From contig NC_088780.1 of assembly GCF_958450345.1 (NCBI RefSeq), positions 92,888,226-92,952,225 of the forward strand: a stretch of DNA of 64,000 nucleotides, given 5' to 3'. Shown here in pieces: positions 26,101-37,000 of this stretch. Below the pieces are notes generated by a model that ran no database searches, was not told the DNA's origin, and saw only the letters and a program-made list of their open reading frames with translations. The position numbers and the translations under genes were made by a program. This stretch comes from Calliphora vicina. Lineage: Eukaryota; Arthropoda; Insecta; Diptera; Calliphoridae. The first letter of the stretch is position 1; each line of letters begins with the position of its first letter.

Positions 26101-29100
26101 ATGGTCTGCCTTGTAGGCCTTTTGTCTATGCAGATGACGTTCAGTTTCTTTACTATGCAGACTCACAGTTTCCTGATGTCTTAAAGGAAGGAGTTAATTA
26201 CATTATTAGTAGAGTTTTAACTTGGTCTTCTGAAAATGGATTTAAACTTAATTCAAGAAAGACTAAATTAATGGGATTTGGTTTCCGAACTGATAATATG
26301 GATATTACACTTGATGGCACATGTATTGAATTTGTAAATAGGATGAAATGTCTCGGTGTCTTAATTGATGATCACTTAAATTTTAAAGCTCATATTAACA
26401 GCATTTCTTCCAGAATATCATTTTTATTGAGAAGGTTATATTCACTTGATATATATCTTCCATTTTCTATTAGAATGCGTGTCGCTAATGCTTTATTGAT
26501 GCCACATATTTTGTATTGTATAGAAGTATTTTCTGGTACTACGGGTCGTGAATTTGCTACATTTAAAATAATTTTCAATAGAATCGTGAGATTTGTTTTT
26601 CATTTGGGAATACGTCACCATGTAACTCCCTTTGTGGACAGATTCCTTCGATGTTCATTTCATAATTATGTAGCTATAAGGTTATTAATATTTTTTTACA
26701 AGATTTTTGTAAACGGTTTCCCTGATTATATAGTAGACAACTTTCATTTGATAAACTCTGATAGGAACCCTCAATTTTTATATCCACTCTTTCATTCCGC
26801 AATATTTGAAAGATCATTCCAGATAAGATTATCAAGAATATGGAATACACTACCTAGGGATCTAAGATGTTTCTCATCTTCGCCTTATGCCTTTCGAAGA
26901 AAACTAATGAATTATGTAATTACACATGATTTATAATTGTTTCTCCTTCTCTTTAACTATTCCTCAAAATTTAAAAGATATGCACTTTCATGCATTATAA
27001 TTTTTTTGTTTTATTATTATATAATGTTTTAAAAAAGGGTCTGATAACTATATTTTTTATTTTTTTTATTAAATTATATATACATTTATATTTATTTAAA
27101 TGTTTGCATAAAAGAAAAAAAAAATGTTAATAATTTTGTAATTACTTGTTTTTAACTATTTTTATTTATACTATTTTTGTTAAAAGTTAATATATTTAAT
27201 TATTTTATTTAGTAGCTTTTATTAGCCATTAATGGCCCCTAAGGCTTGGTTATATAAATTGAAGAAAAATAAATAAAATATTTATTATACAAAAAAAAAA
27301 AAAAAAAAAATATTTGCAAAAAAAAATATCAGCATTTTAGTTGTTCTTTCACATTTGAGCACATTTTACTCGATTTTACTAATTTTCAATACCAAACTGC
27401 TGAGCAGAATGACAAATGTTTTTATGTAAATTTTGAACGTGAGAGTGTTTTACACAGAAAGACAGTCAGATGAACATAGAATTTTATAAGGATCCAGAAT
27501 ATACCTATATACTTTGCTGAATCTCAGATAAATATTTCTTAATGTTACACACGGAAGGACAAACTAAATTTTAATTTTCTTTACAAACATTGACAACATT
27601 TTGGACAATAATTCAAAATGGGGCCCTCCTAATTTACATTTCAACCAATGCATTCAGGATATTGTATATACAAACGTACATATAGATATATGTATGTTTA
27701 TGTAGTTATATACAGATGTATGTATATCTATGGATATATGTACATACCTGGGCACCTGTTAATGTTGCCATATCCAATATGATGTTTGCCTTTAAGTCTT
27801 TGTGGGCATAACAAACACCATCAGCCAATACTAGGCGTCCCTCAGCATCCGTGTTGTTAATTTCAACGGTACGTCCAGAGTACAATGTATGAATATCATC
27901 GGGTCTATTCATATGTTATTGTTGTTGCAGTGTTAATTGTTTGTTTTTGTCGGTTAGGTGGGTTATTGTTTTTTATTTGCCATTTTGTTGTTTTTAGAGT
28001 TTATGGGAGTTTTTATGTATGACCAGGGCATGGTGAAACAAACAAGAATATTTATTATTGTTGTTCCATATTGTTGTCCATGAATGGATATTATTGTTGT
28101 TGTTGATGTTTATATATACGTACAAATGTTGAGAATAGAAAGGATATGAAAAGAAAAGAAATTAAAAAATATATGTTGTATATATTCGTGTTGATCCTAT
28201 ATGTTTTATTAAAGTTTTTAATTAGAAAATATTTGTGTACATGCAACAAGTCACATGCAGCCACATTTAATTGAGATGTTTTGTTAACAGTTTTATAAGT
28301 ATAAAAATAAAAAAAAATTAATAAACAAATTGTAAAACGAACAGTTTCCTTAGGAACTATGTATATGAAAAAGTAAAAAAAATAAAAAAAAATATTTAAC
28401 AAAAATTCAAGTTTAGGTTTGAATTGAAATTTTCTTTAAATTTTAAAGCAATCTATTTAACGGTTTATTGCCTTATCTGTCGTACGAATAAAGCCATCAT
28501 CTGTTGTCCCATCCTTTTTACCTTTCTATTAATTCAGAATAGTGAAATAAATAAGAGCAGAAAAAGTTATTTACAGACGACAATTAATACTTTTCATGTT
28601 TAAAATACTATGAAATGCATTATTTTGAAAAATTCATTATTTTGAAAAGGACTAAACGATAGTGTGCTGCACTATCAATCTTAGGGTAGAGGGTTCGATT
28701 CCCAACAGATACTCTGGGTGTAGCTGAAGACAAGCAAAAAACTTCGCAGTTTGTGTTTGTTTAAAAAATTAAAAAAATATTTAAAGGAAAAGCCTGTGGT
28801 TCTTATATGTGAGCTATAAATTTTATTTGGATTCCAACTTTTTATGAGATTTATGCATGTTAAAGTGATTTTCGGAAGTAGGCCTTATAAGGAGCTATGG
28901 TCAATTATGTTTAAATTTCTTTTTATATAAAACTTATTTGTGTAGAATAAAATATTTGTGTCCAAAAATACCTCAGCACCAATACGACTCAGAATGTGAT
29001 TTTGTGTCGATCGGTAAACATTAAGTGGGTGTTGGACTAATATTTTTGGGTGTTACAATCATCAATCAATATTCTATGTTAGAGTAGGGTATAATAAATC

Positions 29101-32100
29101 ACTTACCTTGTTGCATTCGGACCAACGGAGTTCTCGGCCATACAGAAAACCGCATGTAGATTTTCCTTGAAACCACACTTAACAGCTGCATAAAATGCAC
29201 CCAAAATCGCAGCAGCTCCACCGCAATCTCTCTTCATACCAGGCATTGCAGTCTTGCCCTTAATGCTAAGGCCGCCAGTATCGTAGACAATACCTTTGCC
29301 CACCAAGGCGATAGTTTCTTGAGCGCCTTTCGGCTCATAAGACATACAAATCAAGGCTGGTGGTACAGCGGCTGCTTTACCCACACCGTAAATGCCACCA
29401 AAACCACGCTCACGCAATTCTTCGCCTCGTATTACCGTCGGTTTGATGTTCAACTCAGCTCCAATACGTTCGGCTTCCTCAACGAAAGTACTAACATTCA
29501 TTTCATTGCATGGAGTATCGACGATACGGGCAGCTAAACGTATACCCTTGGCAGCATCTTCCAAGCAGCAAATTTCATTCTCATCTAGTGGAGTTGCCGA
29601 AACAGCGCCATTTTTGTCAATAATTATGAATTCAACATGAACAGTCGATTTATTACTATTATCGCCAGCATTTTTCATGGGGGTATCCTGATCATCTGCG
29701 GCCACAGCATTGGCAGTGGAATTTCCCAAAACTCCGGAAGTTTTACGTGAATATAGAGGAAAGGCACGTACTACGGCACAGGCACTAGCAAATAAATCCG
29801 AACGCTCACAAACTACAACAACACTCTCCTCGCTAACATTAAGCAGATTGTTCTTAACCAAACGGGTTATGGCATGAGCCCGTGAGGGTGTATTGTGGCG
29901 CGAACACTTCAATGGTACTGCAGCTACTGTGGCCACATCTAAATACAGAGATATTTTATCAGTAGGTGAGGGATGTAAACAGGCAATAGCCTTATTAAAG
30001 GTGTCTTCATTAACGCGTGGTTCCAATTTACACGAGACATCGGCAAATTTTATTAAATTTAAATGTTTCAGTTGACCAATTATCAAAACCGGCTTAAAAT
30101 GCGGATCACTTGAAGTCAGCGAAGCATTGAACTTCACATCAATGGCCATCTGCAAAAAGAAAAGAGAAATTTAAATTTTATTATAAATAAATGTTAATTT
30201 GAGAAAGAGATCTTACATGCTCTTGTTTTTTTCTCTTCAACATGTTGCCGTCAAAATTAAATAATAACTAAATTATATTCTAAGAAAATAATTAACAAGT
30301 TGCTGTTTGCTTTATTTTAATAGCTTTACGTAAGCAGTTTATATTAATTATAGGTTGATATTTTATTATCTTATCTTTCGAATTTAATGCCATAAATATT
30401 GTTGAATTGTTCGAAAAGTATGCTTTATTGAAGTAAGTTTAAATCTCATACGATCAATACAGATAAAGTTTGTTTATTGAATTAAGATTATACATATCTT
30501 GCTAAAAGTCCCTTTAGGCTATCACATTTTATAACACGCTTTTTAAAATGTATTTTTAGATTATATATTTTAGCATTAAAAGGGCCCTCAAACGTGAAAG
30601 TGTAAAAAATATATTCCTCTTACGGATTCAATTTTAATTGTTCTAGTTTCCAAAAATTTTGTTTTACTATTGTATCGTATTAACGGTCTTTGAATTGAGA
30701 GGCTATTAAGAAATAAATAGTTCGCTCAATATGAAGCATTATTACACTCGAAGGCACTATCTTAGAAAATTCCATAGGTTAGAAAGCCTGCAGAATAATA
30801 AAATGAACTGCCGTTTCATTAAGCCACCCCAATTCCTTAATGAAGCAAAAAAAGTACTCAGTTCTACCGCCCGAATCCCTTCTGTTCGTTTTAGCCCTAA
30901 GTGACCAGTAATCATATCTATGATCCCTTTGCACTACTCTTATCCAGGTACAGTAGCATCTGGTGACTAAAGTATTTAATGCGGACCACACGGTTTTCCA
31001 GGTCCTATAATCCAGTCTTCTTCTACATTACAGGTTAGGCCGGAGCAAAATCTCATTCAATACTATCATGTTGTTGTTGTGAAAGCAGTGGTTGCTGAGT
31101 TGAGAGCCCTTGTAAGACAGCTGTCGTGGTAATTGCTGATTGATAGGTTCACCGAATTCTCCCTAACCTTTAAGGATAGTACCGAGTCCTTGATCATGTA
31201 CTAGCTTAGATTTGATTCTGTGATTATTTAGAGCCTTTAATGCAGCCTGACTATCCATATAGATAGTCGAATTATTCCCCCAGGTGGCGTTCTCCATCAT
31301 CTCCAGTTATGGCATTCAAAATTCATATTAGTTTCCGTATTTTTGGAATTTTGCTAAGAATTTATTCAACGAGCATTTACTTGCCTTGTCGTATGAGAAC
31401 ACTTTTCGCACGTACTGTGTGGATGCCGCAGATTTTATACGGCATTGAGATTGTTTCGGGTACATTTATCTCTATTACTTCTCGATTGAATCGCATTGTA
31501 AACACGATCGTACGGAGTGTTTATGGTATTCGTAGGGTCATTAGAAGGGGGTGTCGCGCGGCTTCAACTTTGAAAAACAAAAACTATTTTTTTTTAATTT
31601 TTTCTTATAAAACATACATACATATCGTTTCCTTAAATGCAAGAGGGCCTATCAACACTTTTTTAAATTTTACAGGAGAGACAAAAAACATAATAAAATG
31701 TAAAGTGTTGTGGTTACAAATATGATTTTCTTTCTTTAATAGTCGTTATTTTTAAAAATAGAAAGCTAAACATTTGTGAAGACATGTGCCTTGATGCGCT
31801 GTACCAATATCCATTAAAAATTCCACTTTGAATTTTATGGTTGTTAAGCCCTTTTGCATTTCAAGTGACGATATACATATGGGGCATTTCATGCCAAGTG
31901 AACCAACTTTTGAAATCGATGTCTTCCGATCGGGATGAAATTTGCACCAAGGTTAGCTCTATTGGATAGTAACTCAGACACAATTTTTCAACAACATCGG
32001 TCGAGAACTCTCTGAGTTATAGGGGGTAAAATTTTGACAATTTGGTCAAACAGGGGTTTTTTCTTATCCATGTAACTTATTACCTATTGTTCTTAGCAAA

Positions 32101-34055
32101 ATGTGTCCTAAATAGTATAGATAGCTATTTCTTCGATCTTTCGAAAAAAAATATTTAAAAAAAAAAATAAAAATTTTTTAATATTTTTTTTCCGAAATCA
32201 AAAACTTTTTTGACTTTTTTTTAAAATTTTTTCTCTTTTTTTCTTTTTTTTTTTTTTTTTTCTTAAAATAAAGTTTAGATATTTTCCTTGAACACCTACT
32301 TGGTCGCTTAGTGGGATGCGAGTGGGATATCTATCAAAATAAATATTTTGTAACTCAAAACATAAAATTTTTGACTTTTTTTGCAAAATCAAAAACTTTG
32401 TTGACTTTTTTTTTCAAAATGGACCCTTTCTTAATCTTTTTTTTTAGGTCAAACAAAAGTTTAGATATTATCCTTGAAGACCCTTTTGGTCGCTTAGTGG
32501 GATGCGAGTGGGATATCTATCAAAATAAATATTTTTTAACTCAAGACTTACAATTTTTGACTTTTTTTTTGCAAATACGATTTTTTTCCAAATGGGCCCT
32601 TTTTTTAAAATTTTTTTTGTAGTCAAAAGAAAGCTTAGGTCCATTCCTTTAAGATATTTTTAGTCCCTTAGTGGGATGCGAGTGGGATATCTATCAAAAT
32701 AAATATTTTGTAACGCAAGACATACAATTTTTTAATTTTTTTTTGCAAAATCTAAATTTTTTTCCAATATGGGCCCTTTTTTAATTTTTTTTTTTTGCTC
32801 AAAAGAAAGCCTAGGTCCATTCCTTTAAGATATTTTTAGTCCCTTAGTGGGATGCGAGTGGGATATCTATCAAAATAAATATTTTGTAACAATTTTTTAA
32901 TTTTTTTTTGCAAAATCGAAATTTTTTTCCAATATGGGACTTTTTTTTAAAAATTTTTTTTTGCTCAAAAGAAAGCTTAGGTCTTTTCCTTTAAGACCTA
33001 TTTTGTCACTTAGGAAGATGTGAGTAGGATATCTATTAAAATAAAAATGTTGTAACTCAAGACATTCAATTATTGACTTTTTTTTTGCAAATTCGATTTT
33101 TTTTCAAAATGGGCCCTTTTTTAAAATTTTTTTTTTAGTCAAAAGAAAGCTTAGGTCCATTCCTTTAAGATATTTTAGGTCCCTTAGTGGGATACGAGTG
33201 GGATATCTATCAAAATAAATATTTTGTAACTCAAGATATACAATTTTTGATTTTTTGGCAAAATCAAAAACTTTTTTGACTTTTTTTTAAAATGGGCCCT
33301 TTTTGTAATTTTTTTTTTTTGCTATAAAGAAAGCTTAGGCCTATTCCTTTAAGATGGTTTTGATCGCTTAGTGGGATGCGAGTGGGATATATATCAAAAT
33401 AAATGTTTTGTAACTCAAGACATACAATTTTTGTGTTAAAACATTTATGTTGATAGATATCCCACTAAGGGACTAAAAATATCTTAAAGGAATGGACCTA
33501 GGCTTTCTTTTGAGCAAAAAAAAAAAATTAAAAAAGGGCCCATATTGGAAAAAAATTTTGATTTTGCAAAAAAAAATTAAAAAATTGTATGTCTTGCGTT
33601 ACAAAATATTTATTTTGATAGATATCCCACTCGCATCCCACTAAGGGACTAAAAATATCTTAAAGGAATGGACCTAAGCTTTCTTTTGACTACAAAAAAA
33701 ATTTTAAAAAAAGGGCCCATTTGGAAAAAAAATCGTATTTGCAAAAAAAAAAAGTCAAAAATTGTAAGTCTTGAGTTAAAAAATATTTATTTTGATAGAT
33801 ATCCCACTCGCATCCCACTAAGCGACCAAAAGGGTCTTCAAGGATAATATCTAAGCTTTTGTTTGACCTAAAAAAAAAGATTAAAAAAAGGGTCCATTTT
33901 GAAAAAAAAAAGTCAACAAAGTTTTTGATTTTGCAAAACAAGTCAAAAATTTTATGTTTTGAGTTACAAAATATTTATTTTGATAGATATCCCACTCGCA
34001 TCCCACTAAGCGACCAAGTAGGTGTTCAAGGAAAATATCTAAACTTTATTTTAAG

Positions 34056-34089
<34 letters not shown>

Positions 34090-37000
34090 TTTAAAAAAAA
34101 AGTCAAAAAAGTTTTTGATTTCGGAAAAAAAATATTAAAAATTTTTTATTTTTTTTTTTAAATATTTTTTTTCGAAAGATCGAAGAAATAGCTATCTATA
34201 CTATTTGGGACACATTTTGCTAAGAACAATAGGTAATAAGTTACATGGATAAGAAAAAACCCCTGTTTGACCAAATTGTCAAAATTTTACCCCCTATAAC
34301 TCAGAGAGTTCTCGACCGATGTTGTTGAAAAATTGTGTCTGAGTTACTATCCAATAGAGCTAACCTTGGTGCAAATTTCATCCCGATCGGAAGACATCGA
34401 TTTCAAAAGTTGGTTCACTTGACATGAAATTCCCCATATATAAAATACTTTTCAACACTTTTTTTAAGTTAATAACAATAAAATTTATGTTTTATTAGTA
34501 CAATAGTTTGATTGATCTCAGTTCTTATAAAATATTTGATACGTAATTTTTTTTTTTGATTTTTAAAAAATGAAGATAATAAATAGTCCAAATACATACA
34601 AAATCTTCTTATCAAATCACATTTAAAAAAAAAATCGAGTACCACACACGAATGTGTATTCGGTTTTGTGTAGTACTAAAATCAAATGTCCAACATATAA
34701 CACTGATAAAAATAACAAACTAGTTCAAAGACCTCATAAAATTATTAAAGTTTTTATGTATGTATAAAAGATAATATTTTTAAATATTAAAATGCATACA
34801 AGAAAGATTTGATTATTAAAAGCAAACAGAATGAAATTCAACAATTGGCAACAAACAACAGTAAAGCTGAAGAGCAAGAAAATAAACAAAAACTTCGAAG
34901 AGATAAGAATAAACAAATATTTGCAAAAGAATCTTTTATTTATAGATTAAAAAACGCCAGCAGTATTTACATCAGATCTTTAAAAATCGTATTCTTGTTG
35001 TAGAAATTTTATTTTGGTTTCATTTCAATATCTGACTTATTAATTGGTAATTTCATTTAGACGCCTGGATATTACGATTCTGGATTCATTTGTTCAACAG
35101 AACAAATTGAGAATAAAAAGCAAGGGAATAAACTCCCATTTTCTAATGTTAACGTTTGACACATTATTTCCATTATTCCGTCCGTCCGACGTTTAAAAAC
35201 AATTAAAATAAGATTGGATCCAAGCAAGGACACCTAGAAAATTTGGCATATATTTCGTAATGTCAGTGAGGTGAATTACCTTTTAAAATTTTAATAATTT
35301 ATTTTCGTAGGTGATATTTGGAAGTGGGCCTCATATTGGAACTACGACTAATTATGTCAATAATATGAAACTTATTTTAATGTTGATGCCAACATTTTTA
35401 AGAGATTTATGCTCGTTAAAGTAATTTTAGGAAGTTAGCCTTATATGGGAGCTATGACTAATTATGGTCTGATCATCATACAATTATGTGTTATGACTTT
35501 CGTATATATGCAACATATTTCTACGAAATTTGTGAAGATACCTATACAAATTAAAGATTAATAACCGATAAAGTCCTATTTCGGGAGGATATTTGTATGG
35601 GGACTAAGGGAAATAATGGACTGATTTCAGGCAGTTTTAAAAGGCGTTGTCCTTGGGCTGAAAAAAGTGGAAAGTACTTGAACGATTAGGAATGGCAATA
35701 TATGCTGCTAATTGAATTATTCTATTATATCCATAGATTTTTTCGGTTCAAGCAACACATAGTCAGTTGGCAAAGAAGCACTATGGTTTAAATAACAGAA
35801 TTTTTCCAGTCAACTCAAGTCACAGTAGAAAAATTAGAATGAATCAAATTCAAATGTTATGATCTTAGAGGAATTATTAGGGTGCCTAACAATAATGTCC
35901 ATATTTAGAGAAAATAATTACAATAATTGTGGTTTGAATTTGTTTATCTACAATCTGATTTAAAAATTTTCTTTTGAAACTAACTATGCATGTTTTACAG
36001 GTTTAACAAAGTCGAAATTCTTAAGTATGAGTTTGACAATACCGATCAAATGCCACTATTAAACTGGAAAAAAAGGTAAAAGGTTGAATCAAAATTTTAC
36101 ATTTAAAATTAGATATTTTATACTCCTTTTAAAATGCTGGTAAAATTACAATATAGATAATTTATTCGAAAAAAATTTAATGGTTTTTAGTTTAATTTCG
36201 TATTAAAAATTTCCCGGGAAACTATTTTTTAATATCATCCCGGGAAAGGAAAAAGTCCGTGAAATTAGGAACCCTATTATACATGTGTCAAAGATTAACA
36301 AAATCTGAAGTCCCAAGATAAATTTTTGGGCGATGTACGGTGGCACTTTTGATATCTTAATGAAATACGACCTGCATTTTTGGGAACTATAGCAAATATA
36401 ATTAAAAAAAATCATATTTTGGAAGAGTATTATAACTCCTTTATGTTGAGCAGCTCATTTTATAAACCGTAACGGCAAACATTAGACAATTTTATGGAAA
36501 AAATTTCGTAGCACTTTTTATAAAAATTTCTTAAGGATGAAAAAATTTCGCATTAAAAAATGAGGTCCTCCGTGAATATTTTCCGATGTCAGCTGAAGAT
36601 TAATATATACTAAAAATTCCGGAATTTTTTTTTCTATTTCGATTAATCTTTATCAAAAATCGATTTCACCATAAAAATCAGAGTATATAATCGATCACGA
36701 AATAATCGTTTTTAGACCCTGAAAATAGATTTTCGACCATAATCGTAATCGAATTACCATTCACTATACATATTTTTTTCCGATAACATTTTCGCATAAA
36801 TCTTGCAATGTAAAATTTACCACTGATATTTGATAACCATTACCAATTGTATTTCAGATTTTCTAATTGTATTTCAACAATGTCCAATTAACTTTCAGAA
36901 ATTTTCAATTGAATTTTAAAAATTTCTAATTGTAATTCAGAAGTATCTAAATTACTGAAATGAAAATAGGAAATTCTTAAATACAATGGTTTAGTAATAT

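Larger units (their letters stand above)
22741..27310 (+). mobile_element. PHD-finger non-LTR retrotransposon (CR1/L2-like), both ORFs open
   Basis: Two open reading frames in LINE order (ORF1 with PHD finger and coiled coil; ORF2 with endonuclease and RT) are followed by a 350-bp 3' UTR and a 20-base A run at 27291-27310. There is no RNase H. The 5' boundary is unknown; the 55-bp direct repeats at 21202 and 27327 would make it a 6.07-kb unit starting at 21257. The clade is a guess from ORF1 type and the 'RIWNTLPRDLR' C-terminal motif. Confidence 0.85.

Noticed and set aside
28680..28710. tRNA gene
   Set aside because: Only the B-box/T-arm is convincing; I cannot draw acceptor and anticodon stems.
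32311..34161. Several 60-100-codon ORFs with GCEWDIYQNKYF
   Set aside because: They are readings of the 170-bp units of the palindrome on both strands, with homopolymer Lys/Phe tracts.
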